Source of the DNA: Leucocoprinus leucothites
Taxonomy: Eukaryota; Basidiomycota; Agaricomycetes; Agaricales; Agaricaceae
Length of the DNA: 64,000 nucleotides
Direction: 5' to 3'
Assembly: GCA_013368445.1 (NCBI GenBank)
Contig: JAACJO010000006.1
Location: forward strand, 806,001 to 870,000
The translations under genes were made by a program, and so were the position numbers. This document shows, piece after piece, positions 34,841-47,479 of this stretch. The notes under the pieces are model-generated. The model was not told the origin of the DNA. It made no database searches and saw only the letters and a list, made by a program, of their open reading frames with translations. Numbering within the stretch: position 1 is the first letter of the stretch; each line of letters opens with the position of its first letter.

Positions 34841-37037
34841 TCAATGAGACCTAGGATACTTCTCGCCGGAGTCTTCTCTTTTGGGCCACCTATTCTTGAG
34901 ATTTGTCCCGAACGCATGGGTAGTTCCAGAAGTCGAGGTGTAGTAGTATGATCGGCTAGCTACCGTGTCAGTACAGTGTCTCAAGAAGCCATCGTTACTG
35001 TTTCTAAATTCATAGTCGTCCCACTCGTGGAGGCCCCGTGCATAGCTAATTTCAGGCGCAGTCACATCGGGTCCCTCTGCCAATTGGCCTTGCGCCCACC
35101 GCGGCTTGTAAACCCATGGCTTCGGATAGGTCGTCTCGGTAGCCAAACCGGGGGAACCTCGAGCATCTTGCGTATCTGCCCCAGTACTAGAAGCGCTTTC
35201 GGATCGATCGCTATCAAAGGGCGATGTCCCAAACGGATAACCACCGACGATAACAGGCGCGAATCCAGGAAAATCGGATCGTTGCTGAGCTGCTTCCGCA
35301 TTTCCAGTGTGTTCGGTAAGGGGAGATGGTCCGGTAGAACTAGACACATGTAAACTGGAGTACAGCATAGGTCGAATGTCATGAGTCCTGAGATGCCGCT
35401 TTGCATTCGACTTGACGTTGAAGCTGCGCCCACAGCCTATATATTCGCAACGGTATGCTGGAAAAGAAGCGATTCAATCAGTATCGGTAAAAAATCGGTG
35501 TGATGGGCTGCTGATCAGATGTGGTCCACAACCATCATAGATGTTGAGGCGCCATTTCAATTGATACAAGCCATGGAATCGAGTGATGATATTAAATGCA
35601 TGGGAAAGGTACATACGTTTGACCTGTGTATGTATACGCATGTGCGTTTTCAATCCACTTGGCCTGGATAAGGCTGAATCAGATTTGTTTTCATGGTCAG
35701 AATACTACTGACCTCGAAAAGCTTTTATCGCAACTGGGGCATAGGTGCATTCTAGCTGGCTTTCTCCCTTTCAAGGCGCAAACTTGAGATCCAGCATCAC
35801 TCTCCAAGGACACGTTAAGCTGTTCTTGATCAAATCTTTGGGATGATGAGGGTGTATACAATTGAGGCTCCGTAGTACGGTGATTCCTGGTTACTGATGA
35901 CGATACAGACCGAGGGGAGTCCCTAATTAGAGTTGGCCTTGATGTCGAAGCTCCAGTAGGCTCGTAGCAAAGGCCAAGAGTTGCCTCCGCTTTGGATGCG
36001 AAGGCGTTCTCTCGAGCAAAAGCCGACAGTGATATGTGTGTAGGCGGAGGAGAAGAGGACTGAATGCGAGAGGAGAGCGCTGAGTATGAGGGAATCTCAT
36101 ATGACCGAGGCGGAGTTCTGCTATACATTGAAACGGAGGAAGGTTGAAATCGAGTGGAGTCCATTGCCGTGCTCCTTTGAGTAGAGACACTGAGGTCGAT
36201 GTGCAACGTTTTGGTGATGGTGGATGAAGGAACCCGATTGATATTGAAGTTGCGAACTTGGGAAGTTGGCCCATGGACTATGCCCATGAGAGTGGTATCC
36301 ATTGACGAGATGAGCGGAGGGGAACTTGGATTGGTGTAAGACGTAGACGCTGGAGACACATGCGATTGGGGGTTTTCCCATTGCGACAAAGAAAAACAAT
36401 CTCTGGTAGCGTAACTAAACTCAGACGAAGACCCTCGGAGGTGTTCGCGAGCATAAGGGGAAGTTATAGGAGGTGGTGATGGGAGTGAAGTTAAACGCGT
36501 GCGAACAAAGTGACTAGCGTTTCTGGGATGATAAGGTTGATCTGCCGCTTGATGGTGTCTGAATGAACGTGTTTGTGGCCCAGGCACCGCAAATAAATGG
36601 CGAGAGGGAATGGTTAAGGCTTTCCAGCTAGAATCAGCGGAGGACTTAGACGGATCGTAGTTTGATGGTTTGGCTATTTCTGACGAAGTATTGGATCCTG
36701 TTTGCAGTTGGAAAGGCAAGTATGTGTCATCGGAGTGAAGGGTGTATTTAGAGGTTTGTTCCGTTTTAATTGTCATGTTTCGCGTTCGATGAATAGCTTC
36801 ACCGTATACGGGGGTCCCGGGTTGCGAACTAATCGAATCAGCTCGTTTGTAAGTGTTAATAGATGGTAGTCGTATTGCGTGCTCGTACGGTGGAGAGGAA
36901 TGTCGACAAAGGTCGACCGGGTAGGTGAGCTGGTTAGACTTGTTCAGAGAAGCAATGGTCCTATATGTTGTAGACACAGTGGTCATTTCATCGGCTTGGG
37001 TACCGGGGGAAGGCGATCTCGAGTACGGGTATATCAT
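34841..37037 (-). CDS. C2H2 zinc-finger transcription factor (intact copy, block 1)
   Basis: A long first coding exon is Ser/Pro/Thr-rich and probably disordered (about 430 residues). It ends in the first half of a C2H2 finger, HLCPSCDKSFSR, which splices in phase to PSGLKTHMRIHTQVK. A third exon supplies finger two, YRCEYIGCGRSFNVKSNAKR then HLRTHD, followed by a Ser-rich tail to the stop at 34841. Both fingers have the Cys2-His2 spacing and a basic linker, so DNA binding is expected. The start is uncertain: the first in-frame ATG is 37037 (MIYPYSRSPSP), but the frame extends upstream to a CATAG acceptor, suggesting a 5' exon. It is divergent from the cyclo-ligase gene. The second copy at 47.5-49.4 kb is degenerate. 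Confidence 0.8.
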
Positions 37038-37693
37038 ATTGCCTCGACTATGACCATATACCAACCAGAATCACGAGTCTCGGGGAAGGAGGAAGAGAGC
37101 CACAAGGAACGAGTTCAAGCCGTATGATGTGTTTGAGTCTGCTTCACCAATCCGACGTACGTACGCCAGGGATCTAATGTCCGAAGCGAAAGCTTTTGTT
37201 AATTAATGGTGTGATCTGTGACTCTTTGGCGAGGACCTGGACATGCAGTGTGGCCAAGGGCGCACGAATAGGGAGGACCTAGTTATAGTGATATACAGGC
37301 TGGAAAGTAGCGGAAACACTCCTTCAGTTATTTTCAAGGAACCCAGCGATGCACGGATAAGAAACCAAATTCACATACTCGGCGATCGCCTTGTGTGGCG
37401 TCTATTCCAGCCTGGAAGGGGCAGAGGGAAAAGGACAAAAATAAATCAGGTATGAAAGCGTCAATTAAAAATTAGTAATAAGTCTGTACGTTCCGAAAAA
37501 CGAAGGCAGCATGTGAGTTTGTAGCGGGCTAGAGAGGGACTCAGCAAGCCAGTGTCAGTGAGTGAGGGGATTTTTAGTTAGTGCTGCACGTGACATAATG
37601 AGGTTCATGAATCATCTCACGATTGGCACTCAGGCACCTCAGGGACATTGTCATAATGAAAGTAACTTGCAAGCCAATCTCCAGCACACTCCC
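37038..37693. other. shared upstream region, zinc-finger and cyclo-ligase genes (block 1)
   Basis: This divergent promoter region is conserved in block 2 (49437-50058) with scattered substitutions and small indels. No coding sequence is supported. Confidence 0.5.
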
Positions 37694-38628
37694 ATGTCAG
37701 CGCTACATTCAACGCTCAAGGCTCAGAAACGAGCCTTGCGCAGCTCGGTTACTTCAAAACTTATAGCTCTACCGCCCCAGACTATACAAGAGCAGAGTAA
37801 TGACAATCCGTTCTGTGACTAACTTGAAGATATTAACACGATGGCGTTGATCATAGCAAACGCCGTAATCAGCCGGCTTACTTCACTCCCTGTTTTCCAG
37901 AAAGCAAAATCTCTAAGCTGTTATCTCAACATGCCGTCCGGAGAAGTTGACACAGCATCTGTAGTTTCTGAAGTTCTTGAATCAGGTAAGATTGGTGAGC
38001 TGATTACATCTGTATCCAAATCCATGTGTGACGATATGACAAGATAGGACCCTCTTCGTACCAAAAATTGTGAACAAATCCGGACAAATGGATTTCCTCA
38101 AAATTTACAACAAGGCTGACCTCACATCCCTTCCTAATGGCGTCTGGGGGATTAAAGAACCAGACTTCTTTTGGGAGGGCAAGCCGCGATTGAAGGGTAT
38201 GTCAGTACCTTCCATACTCCTGGCCCCCGTCGTATTTATAAATCTGTCGACTAACTCCATATCATTTGACACCACAAAGCCCTCGAATCACCTGATTTAG
38301 ATTTGATACTTCTACCAGCTGTTGCATTCGACCGAGACTTTGCACGACTTGGGCACGGCAAAGGGTACTACGATCGGTTTATCACATCGTACCATGCGGC
38401 ATTCCACAAAAAACCGCTTTTAGGTATGTGTGTTCACTGTCATTCTTCCCTGATCTAAGCAAATTTCTTTGGGCAGTCGGTCTGGCGCTCCGGGAACAGG
38501 TGTTGGAGAAGAAGAGGATTCCGATGGATGACCACGATTGGTCCATGGACTTGATCATCACGCCGGATGAAGTGCTGTATAAACCTGCCTCCGATTCCCC
38601 TGAAGTTCCACAGCCTGTGATATCTTAA
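37694..38628 (+). CDS. MTHFS: 5-formyltetrahydrofolate cyclo-ligase, copy 1
   Basis: Five exons (37694-37796, 37857-37985, 38044-38196, 38280-38423, 38477-38628) total 681 nt, 226 aa. The N-terminal [16 protein letters not shown] is the basic substrate/ATP-binding helix typical of the family. [13 protein letters not shown] contains the folate-site glutamate, and [18 protein letters not shown] is the signature ATP-binding segment near the C-terminus. The third exon requires an AAG acceptor at 38043. The enzyme converts 5-formyl-THF to 5,10-methenyl-THF with ATP, restoring an inhibitory folate store to one-carbon metabolism. It is expected in cytosol or mitochondrion; no clear targeting peptide is seen. 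It is divergent from the zinc-finger gene. A nearly identical second copy lies at 50059. Confidence 0.93.
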
Positions 38629-40425
38629 AAACAGCCTCCGGGCCTTGTTTTCCCAACTCCAAAAGCGGCTGACACAAAGTTCCGCTACCCAATCCTATAG
38701 GGACGAGCGACTATATGTTTTAGTCAACCAATGACGCACATGGTCCGTGACCCAAGTCTGCTTAGTATCACGTCACCTTGAGACTTAGTTCAGGCCTCAG
38801 GGTTCGCCTCAGGATATTCAGGGCTCTTTAAATCATAACGTGGTGGGTATCAAGTAGGCCGGAAATTGCCTGATTTGGAATAGGACATATCCAAATTGGG
38901 AATTACTGTACCGACTTGTGAGCTAAATGCCCGCCGTATAATTATAACTAAACTTTCGCGGAACGACGACCTTTATTGACCCAAGATAAGTGCCTTGAGA
39001 GTCGCGCCGGAGAAGGTTTTCCCCAAGACCAACAGTACGGGCTTTCGCTATTTCGCTTGCAATTCCTATCGAATCGGAACCTTAATACTTGAAAATGGAT
39101 GGGCTGGCTTCCACGAAAACCAACGCAATGGTAAACAGTAACCACACCTAAACCCCACCACCACCCCTCCTACTGCAAACAATTTGAAGCTAGTTGTTTC
39201 TCCATTTTTCTATCTCTAACACTTGACCGGTGAGCCTGGCTGGTGAGAATCTCACTACAAAAGCTGTCAGCGGCTTTCAATGTTCAGATGCGGAGATGCC
39301 CCAAGCCGAGTGCATGCTGAGTTACCCTCACGTTCGTGTGCGAAGAAGCTGCCAAGTCAACTCTAAAGCGCCTATAGAGTACTGAGAGCGGTGTATTTGA
39401 ACATGTATTGGTTCAACCCAGCTCTAAAACAAGGACTAATCCACTAGCCGGGCGGGATGCCCACCGGACAAAGTTAAATATGGATGTTTTTGATTGCAAT
39501 TCATAAAGATTATGTATGTGAAGTTACCAAAGTACGGAAGTTGTGCACAAGAATGATACATTCATTATACGTGTGGAAGCAATCATGTCTGATCTCTGTC
39601 TGACCCCTTGGTCTATCCTTGTTCTTGAGGTCCTCAACGACTCGTCAGCCAGGGTCAATGCAGGTGTCAACGGCATCTTCGGCGCAAGCTCCCCAAGCGT
39701 AACAGCTCCGATCAGGACACGGCCAGATTCGCTGCTTGCCGAAGTAAACGCCTTGGGAGTGATATATTTTCATCTTGACCAGTTCGCCGCTTCTCCAGAT
39801 GTGACACTCAGATGATACTATGTGGCCAGATGCAGAATGGCTCGGCTGCATCCAGCGAGACTCGAGGAGTCACTAGTTTTACAATAAATTAGCTAGGACA
39901 AAGTCCATTTTACTTGGGAATTGCCTCTTTGAAGCGACAGAGGATCAGTGGCCACCTGGTGGAGCAAACGGGAACTTTACTGGGTCGGAAAGATCAAGTT
40001 TCTAGGACTATTGATATATTTTGCGCCGGAATCCCAGAAATTCCGCCCTTACCTTTGAAGCTGTCAGTAGAAATAGTAAGAATAGCATTGATGTCTCCTC
40101 ACCCACTTTTCACGACTTTTCCTCAAAAAATAAGGTGTACACACGATCCGCAGACCAGGTGTGGCGTGATTCTTGGTACTCTCCTTCAAGAAAAAAAAAA
40201 TTCTTGTCGCCGATGAATGGTGCTGAGATAAACACTGCGGGCGGTGGAGAAAACGCTTTTGAAGCCACGAGCCAGGACTCATAAATAAGGAAGGCCAGAA
40301 CGACAAATACACTAGGCTATCCTCCCCTCCTTAGTCTCTCCTCTCCTTAAACCAAGTAACCAAGTAAGTGCTCCATGTCCCGCCCGGAGTGCCCAGTACC
40401 GAAATAAACAGCATCAGAGCCCAAA
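38629..40425. other. non-coding part of block 1 before BTB-1
   Basis: This is about 1.8 kb, repeated at 50994-52751. An open frame at 39543-39815 is not conserved between the copies: single-base indels shift it, so it is not called. The last 550 bp contain the BTB promoter, also found before the other three BTB genes. Confidence 0.5.
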
Positions 40426-41530
40426 ATGGAAGGGGATGACTGGGCATTTCAGAGGACGCAGGGCACCAGCGCCCACGTTGACACTTACTCGAATGTAAGC
40501 CTCTTTGCTTCACCACCAGAGCCTTGGGTGCTGACGACACAAGCCGTCCCTGCTTGATCCATGCACAATGACCAATAACATTTCCATTTCATCCACGCTC
40601 AACCCCGGCGTATTCGACGAGATATCAGACACCGTCCTTCTCTCCTCAGACTCGGTCTTATTCTACATCCATTCTGCCACCGTATCCAGGACTCAGCCCA
40701 ACGCCTTCCGGAGGCTCGTTGGCGTGCCCTTAACGGACTCGGCATGTAGGGACAGAATCATCAATATCGACGAGAGTTCAGACCTGGTTACGGTCTTGCT
40801 CCACGCGCTCTACGACAGGCCATGCAACCCAGTCCCGTCATTTGATTCCATCGTAACCGCTGTGGACAAGATGCGGATGTATGAAATCAGCCCAACCGTC
40901 CAACTGACTCCTACATCCCATCTCTACAAGCTCATCCTATCGTTTGCGCCGGTCAAGCCTTTAGAGGTATATGCTTTGGCAGGCTTCCATAGGTTGAATG
41001 AAATGGCGGTAGAGGCATCCACTCATCTTATATCTCATCCCCTGTCTGCTATTACAGATGCCCTGGCGACGAGGATTGGAACGACATACTTACTACGTTT
41101 ATTCCAGTGGAGACTGCATCGAACGTCTGAGATGAAGCGAATTTTTTTGACCCCATTGTTCCCGCACCCTCCGACACGCCAGTGCTCCTTCGAGAATCAA
41201 AAACTGACAGCGCAGCTTTGGGCGGAGGTCTCGGCAAGTTTTGGTTACAATGACCATACTGGTTTGAGACTTTGACATGCTTCTTTTTCAGACAAGTCGA
41301 CTGAGTTGATGGCTTGAAACTTCTGCAGATATAACATTATCCCTTTTACGGTCGCTGCTTGAGCCACGCCTCAACCAGCTGGTTTGTGCTATGTGCAGGG
41401 AGGTCATTGAGAATAAAATGAGGAATATAATTGTAGAGTGGAACACGGTCTCGGTATGTTCTAGAAAGTCGGAGATTTCCAGTTGCACTCATTTATTGAA
41501 TGACAGCGGACCATACCGTCAACGAGTTAG
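40426..41530 (+). CDS. BTB/POZ-domain protein, copy 1
   Basis: The gene starts MEGDDWAFQRTQGTSAHVD at 40426. A 49-nt intron (40495-40543) leads to the main exon with SDTVLLSSDSVLFYIHSATV and AFRRLVGVPLTD, the first strand and helices of the BTB fold. RIINIDESSDLVTVLLHALY and DKMRMYE follow, then a helical C-terminal part. A further intron (donor GTTTGAG after DHT) joins in phase to ITLSLLRSLLEPRLNQLVCA and a Cys pair (CAMC), then a last short exon to about 41530. This resembles the many uncharacterised Agaricomycete BTB proteins. It may be a dimerising adaptor, perhaps for cullin-3, but that is inference. It converges on the CFA20-like pseudogene. Confidence 0.8.
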
Positions 41531-41733
41531 TCCATGCCAAGAGCATGGTGAAAGCATTTCTTAAGCCAGTGGACATGGACTCGGGGGAACACGAGGAACT
41601 GGTACATATGAGCGGATATACCATACACACGTACGTTATATCCCTGTATTGCATTCAGTTATACACATACACGCATCATGTATACTGATATTCCCTACCT
41701 CGACTGAACTAAAGCCATCCTATCCTCCCGAAT

Positions 41734-42836
41734 CAGTCCACGGAAAATAAGCCGAACTCCCAAGGAAAACTCTGATCAGGACTGCTTCCATCAAGCCATA
41801 TTCTACGTAATCGACAGGTGGCATAGACTCTAACGAAGGCCATATGTGAGTAACCACCAAAGGGGATGGCCCTTCCCATGGTAGAGCCCCTACTCTCCCA
41901 TCAGTTCGACGATGACGGAGGCGTATAATCATGGGTCCCCTGTAAGTCCGGCGCTTGAAGAAGTTCTGAATGGGAGAAGTATGGAATGAAAGACGGAAGG
42001 TGTAAATCGATCATTGTCCACGCGGTCAATAGGCGAGAGAACCGAGATGGGAAGGATAAGGGCAGATAGAGAAGCGGATAGGCGTCATGGCCTTTCTGAT
42101 TTATTTTGAGTTTCGGGCGTTTCTGTAAGAAGGATTGTGAGCCTCTCGGATATTTTTGAGAGCGGAAATAAGCTCACGAAAAGCGCCTAATACCAAAGAG
42201 CGGGAGAGCAAGAATATTCTCGTAACAAGGGCCGTGAATTCCCCGCGGAACAGTAGGGTATAGATGAAAAAAGGGAGACGATTAGGTACCTGAAAAGTCG
42301 ACATCCGGATGACGCCGGTCCGCCCGGCAGTGTCTACAATCCCAACCTCGAAAGACCACTCCCGACCGAGATTCCTCACTTGCAGATGCATCCAAGGATA
42401 CTTCAGCCAAGCGAAGGAGCGGGAGTAGAACTTCTTCCAGGGAGACGAGGAGGAAGAAAGATCCGGAGGGCATTGAATATAAGTCTTCGGGAGGTTCGGT
42501 GATTGAATATGAAGCACCATCTGATCGAGTTCATACCCCCGGTCCGTGCCAGTAGCAGTGTCTCCGGTTTCTTTGCTATCAGCTTCCGTGGTCCCAAGGT
42601 TTACCAGTGCGCCTCCGAGCTCTACAGCTGCAGGGGTTCAATCAAAGAAGATGAGCTGTTTGTATGTGGAGATTTAGAGCTCATCAGACCGCCGCGAGCC
42701 GAACCAATGAGTAGCTGATGACATTTGACCCGGAAGGAGCGGTTGTATCTAGTGTGAGACTCCAGAGGTATAAAGGGCCAGAACCTGTTGATGAGAAGAG
42801 GGATATAGATTGTGGTTGCAGTACGTTTGAGAACAT
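41734..42836 (-). pseudogene. CFA20-domain gene, copy 1, disabled
   Basis: Alignment to the intact copy at 54056-55153 shows the start MFSNVLQPQSISLFSSTGSG and the conserved block RNLGREWSFEVGIVDTAGRT. The frame is broken by a one-base loss near 42,715 (ATCAGC for ATCCAGC) and another near 42,633 (four instead of five G on the plus strand). The second exon also has an early TGA at 41901-41903 where the intact copy has Ser. Some later segments remain open, so decay is recent. It is unlikely to make a functional protein. Confidence 0.75.
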
Positions 42837-42989
42837 CGGTCTATGCTACTGAGAGCGGTGCGGGAGAGCTGGTGAGGTGCTTACCAGACCCAGGACTTTG
42901 AAGTTTCGTTGACTGGCATGAGCACACACAGCGTGGGGTATTTGGTCCAGGGGTCAAAACCAAACAATGAGTAAAAGGATTGACACTGA

Positions 42990-44410
42990 CTCGACGGGGC
43001 ATCCAGTTGTCAAGCTCCCAGCGAAAACTTGTTTGAGACTCGTAAAGGTATTTTGAAGACGATTTACACTTGAGCTTGAGCTCTGTTGAGGGAAACTGAC
43101 AGTAATTGGTATGCACAAAAGATCCGGAATGGTAACTTGGTAAAAACCTCAATATGTAAGTGAAACTCTTTGCAAGACTAAGAACGCCAGATGGGCCTGT
43201 AGAGTTCACACGGAATGACCGTGTGAGCACTGTTGGCACCCTTCCCGGCCTTCCTGCAGTCGGATATTGATGTGATTTAGTCGCCCTACTGACCCTCATC
43301 TTCTTTCCAATCCCGCCACGATCACTCTCGAAGCCAGGACTAGTACAACGATTATCTGCACGCGATCTCAGTCCCCTGCTTGACTCTGCTTTTCGCCAAT
43401 ATGAGGAATGCTACCGTCTCTGCACAATTACCAACCCGCTACGAAAACACGCCGCCAGTCTCATAAAGGATCTTACTTGGGACGATATGAATGTCGCAGT
43501 CCGCCTGCATGTAAGTCCTTAATTATTTCCGATGTCTGTCCTGACCCCCTTCTTTCTTCAGATTCAGGGATTCTCCAACAAGCATTCTCACCGCCAACAT
43601 CATCTCGCTTCTGCCTTCGGATTTGTATAATTATATCTCTCCGTCTCGCACTCGAGTACTCGCGTCTCTTCGTCTCGCAACCGCATCTGCTTTCAAATTC
43701 GCACTCGCATCTCTCCATCTCTCCATCTCTCCATCTCTCCATCTCATATGCATACCTTCGTCTTGTGCTCGCATCTCGTCGTCTTGCTCGCCTCTCTCTG
43801 TCTCACATGCATATATATTTACATCTCTTCGTCTCACGCTTGTAGCTCCTTTTTTACCCTTGCTGTTGTCTTTTGCACTCGCCTTTGTTCTCGCCCTTGC
43901 TCTCAGTTGGACTTGGACCTGGAAGGCTTGCATTAGACTCGCATTCGCCCGAATAACTGTTTGATTCTAGGACATTGTTCTGTCGTTTGGCTTTGGCTCG
44001 TTGATATTTTTTACGACTTAAACTGTACGTGCTGGCTTGACTTGTGCAGACGTCACTTACTAACTCATACCTTAAATAAATGGGCACTTGGTAAATTGCC
44101 CTCGACGCGAGTCATTCCATAGATTGAGGCCACACAAAAACTGACATATTATGAGTTTTGTAGATCGACGTTGATGCTATGTAGATGTGTTCTCATGTAA
44201 GCTCTACTATCATTAATTTCGGTCCATTTTTGTCAATTACTGTCGAGTAAATAGATTCAAATGAACGGAGTATTCATTGAGCCACTCCGAGTGAATTGAG
44301 CTGTTTTGGGGAGTGATCAATATCACTTGATTATCACCAACTAGGGGGGTTCATATGTTGAGGTAGATTGAGTACTCGCAGCAGTCGTCGACGAGTATCT
44401 ACAATGCTCG
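42990..44410. repeat. inverted-orientation segment between BTB sub-units (block 1)
   Basis: This segment is homologous to the reverse complement of about 55,330-56,780. In block 1 it reads in one direction between sub-units 1 and 2, and in block 2 in the other direction between sub-units 3 and 4, while both flanks stay collinear. It contains a low-complexity region rich in CATCTC/CTCGC and an open frame of about 75 codons (to about 43,501, ending at GTAAGT) that is broken in the other copy. No transposase or clear terminal inverted repeat is visible. Confidence 0.8.
43708..43745. repeat. 8-bp tandem repeat (CATCTCTC)
   Basis: Four full and one partial copies of CATCTCTC lie inside a longer pyrimidine-rich tract. 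The block 2 homolog is also pyrimidine-biased but has lost the perfect repetition. Confidence 0.8.
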
Positions 44411-44967
44411 ATTGGTTTCAACTAGGAGCGCTAGCTTCGGTAGTTACAACTTTTACAATAAATTAGCCAGGATAGAGTCCATTATTGCCTAGGAACAGCC
44501 TCACCAAAACTATAGAGGATTAGTGGCTATTGGGTGGAGCCAACTTTCACTCTCGGACTACTGATGTATTTTTACGTTGGGGTTACAGAAAATCCGCCCC
44601 TCACTCTGCCCAACTCAGGTAACCTTCCATAATGATAACCTGCCGGCCGAAATGGCAGGAATAAAATTGATCCTGCTTCCGAAGATCTTTTATCCAAGAA
44701 TTATGGATGCGCATGATCCGAGACCAGTTGTGGTGTATTTTCCGGTGCTCTCCTTCAAAATTTTCTTTTGTGGCCGCCAAATTATGCTGAGGTAAAAGCT
44801 GCAGGTTGTGGAGAAAGCGGTAGTGACACCACGAGCGAGGACTTATAAATCAAGGCAACACACATGCTAGGTATCCTCCCCTCCTTAGCTTCCCCCCTCC
44901 TTAAACCAAGTAAGTGCTCGACGTCCCGGTGTGTCCAGCACAGAAGTAACTAGCAACAACGCCAAAA
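44411..44967. other. upstream region of BTB-2
   Basis: This is homologous to the sequence before the other BTB genes (for example 56,781-57,333). It contains the promoter and no coding sequence. Confidence 0.5.
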
Positions 44968-46073
44968 ATGGAAACGGACAGCGAGGAATTTCAAAGGACA
45001 CAGGGAACCAGTACTCACGCAGTCTCGTCCTCGAACGTAAGCTTCCTTGTTACGTCGCCGGTGACTTGGCCGCTGATGATCCAAAAGCTTCCCCTACTTG
45101 ATCAAAGCACAATGGCGGACAACATCTCTGTTTCATCGGCGTTCAACCCCAGCGCATTCGACGAGATAGCGGACACAGTCATTCTCTCTTCAGATTCAGT
45201 CTTATTCTACATACATTCCGCCACCGTGTCGAAGGCACAGCCTAATGCATTCCGGCGGCTCGTCGGTGTCCCCTTAGCCGACTCGGGATGTAGAGACCGA
45301 ATCATTAAAATCGACGAGAGTTCTGGCGTAGTTGCGGTCATACTCCACGCACTTTACAACAGGCCATGTCACCCAGTTCCGTCGTTTGACTTCATCGTGA
45401 CCGCCATTGACAAGATGCGGATGTATGAAATCAACCCGGTAGTCCAGCTGACTCCAGCGTCTCATCTCTACAGGCTCATCCTATCATTTGCGCCGGTTAA
45501 TCCTCTAGAGGTATATGCTTTGGCTGGCTTCCATGAGCTGGATGAAATGGCGGTAGAAGCGTCTACTCATCTGATCTCTCATCCCCTGTCCGCTATTACA
45601 GATGCCCTGGCAGCGAGGATTGGAACTACGTACCTGCTACGTTTGTTTCAGTGGAGACTGGATCGAACGTCTAAGATGAAGCGTATTTTTTTGGCCCCAT
45701 TGCTCCCGCACCCCCCAACACCACAGTGCTCCTTCGAGAACCAAAATTCGACATCACAGCTTTGGGCGGAGGCCTCGGCAACTTTTGATTACGAGGACCA
45801 TACTGGTTTGAGACTTGACATGTTTCTTTTTCAGACAAGTCAGCTGAGCTGATAGCTTGAAACTTCTACAGATATAACACTATCCTTTTTGCGGTCGCTG
45901 CTTGAGCCACGCCTCAGCCAGCTGGTTTGTGCTATGTGCAGGGAGGTCATTGAGAATAAAATGAGGAATATAATTGTAGAGTGGAACACAATCCCGGTAT
46001 GTTCTAGAAAGTCGGAGATTTCCAGTTGCACTCGTTTATTTATTGACAGCGGACCATACCGTCGACGAGTTAG
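44968..46073 (+). CDS. BTB/POZ-domain protein, copy 2
   Basis: The start is METDSEEFQRTQGTSTHAVS at 44968. The first intron (45037-45087) is 51 nt and free of in-frame stops, so an unspliced mRNA would also read through. The BTB part (DTVILSSDSVLFYIHSATVS, AFRRLVGVPLAD) and the helical region match the other copies. The next intron follows DHT, then ITLSFLRSLLEPRLSQLVCA and a short final exon. The product should be about 311 aa. Its closest counterpart by position is copy 4 at 57334 (offset 12,366). It converges on a disabled CFA20 gene. Confidence 0.8.
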
Positions 46074-46272
46074 TCCATGCCGAGAGTATGGAGGAATTTC
46101 TTAAGCCAGCGGACGTCGATTCGCAGAACACGAGGAACCGGTACATATGAGCGGATATACGATATACATGCACGTTATATCCCTGTATTGCATTCAGTTA
46201 TACACATACACGCATCATGTATACTGATATTCCCTACCTTCACTGAACTAAATCCGTCCTGTCCTTTCGGAT

Positions 46273-47380
46273 CAGTTCACGGAGAATAAGTCAAACTCCC
46301 AAGGAAAACTCTGATCAGGACCGCTTCCATCAAGTCATATTCTATGTAATCGACAGGTAGCATAGACCCTAACAAAGGCGATATGTGAGTAAGCACCAAA
46401 GGGGATGGCCCTTCTCATGGTAGAGCCCCTACTCTCCCATGAATACGACGACGATGAAGGTGTATAATCATGAACCTCCTGTCTGTCCGGCGCTTGAAGA
46501 AGTTCTGAATAGGAAAAGTATGGAGCGCAAGTAGGAAGGTGTAAATTGATCGTTGTCCACGCGGTCAATAGGTGGGAGGGTCGGAATGGGAGGGATAAGG
46601 GTAGATGGAGAAGCGGATAGGCATCGTGGCCTTTCTGCTTTAGTTTGAGTTTCGGGCGTTTCTGTGAGAACAGCCTGTGAGCCTCCCAGCTATTTTGAAG
46701 GCGAAAGTCAACTCACGAAAAGCGCCTAAGCCAAAAGAGCAGGAGAGCAGGAATATTTTCGTAACAAGACCGTATATTATCGGCCCAACAGCAAACACCA
46801 GGGTATAGATGAAAAAAGGAGAAGATTAGGTACTTGAAAGGTTGACATCCGGAGCACACCGGTCCGCCCGGCCTTATCTACAATTCCAACCTCAAAAGAC
46901 CACTCCCGACCTAGATTCCTCACTCGGAGATGCATCCAAGGACAATTCAGTCCAAGCGAAGGGGCAGGAGTAAGGCTTCTTCCAAGGGGAGAGGAGGACC
47001 GAGAGAGGACCGAAGGACACTGAATATAGGTCTTCGGCAGCTTCGGTCTGAATATGAAGGACCGTCTGATCGAGTTCATATCCCTGGCTCGTGCCAGTGG
47101 CGGTATCCCGGCTTCCCTGTTATCAACTTCCTTGGTCCGAAAGTGTGCCAGTGCGCCTCCGAGCTCTACAAGTGCCGGGGGTTCAATCAAAGTAGATGAG
47201 CTATCTGTATGTGGAGATTTAGAGCCCCTCGAGCCTCCATGGGCCGGGTCATAGGGCGGTTGGACAACACTTGATCCAGAAACAGTAGTCGTATCTAGTG
47301 TGAGACTCTAGAACTGTAAAGGATCAGAACCGGTTGCTGAGAAGAGAGATAGATGGTGGTTGCAATATGTTTGAGAACAT
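46273..47380 (-). pseudogene. CFA20-domain gene, copy 2, disabled
   Basis: Compared with the intact copy, a two-base loss near the start (after the Pro-Pro-Ser codons, about 47,345) shifts the frame. A Trp codon has become TAG at 47308-47310, and another Trp near the end has become TGA at 46335-46337 (after CRLHRI). In the middle, losses of one and two bases cancel and leave a locally shifted frame. The conserved block RNLGREWSFEVGIVDKAGRT is still readable. The 5' flank is cut at about 47,460 by the duplication junction. Confidence 0.78.
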
Positions 47381-47479
47381 TTATCTATGTTACTGAGATC
47401 GGTACGAGCGTGTCGTGTGAGGTGCTTACTAGACCAAGAACTTTGAAGTTTTGTTTGCAAGCTTGCGAACCTCAGTGGT

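Larger units (their letters stand above)
35085..47460. repeat. segmental duplication, block 1 (about 12.4 kb unit)
   Basis: This block is matched in order and orientation by block 2 (47475-59470). Homologous start codons are offset by a nearly constant amount: cyclo-ligase 12,365; BTB-1/BTB-3 12,326; BTB-2/BTB-4 12,366. The exception is an inverted segment at about 42,990-44,410. Boundaries were judged by eye. Confidence 0.88.

Noticed and set aside
39543..39815. Open frame repeated at 51,920-52,205
   Set aside because: Single-base indels between the two copies shift the frame, so the sequence is not conserved as protein.
41265..41280. Apparent premature stop (GLRL-stop) in BTB copy 1
   Set aside because: All four copies have a GT donor after DHT and an AG acceptor before ITLS; the stop lies inside the intron and is not damage.
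43408..43964. Long overlapping frames in the CTCGC/CATCTC-rich tract, both strands
   Set aside because: They follow from low-complexity repeats lacking stop codons; the homologous tract at 55.8-56.3 kb differs by many indels.
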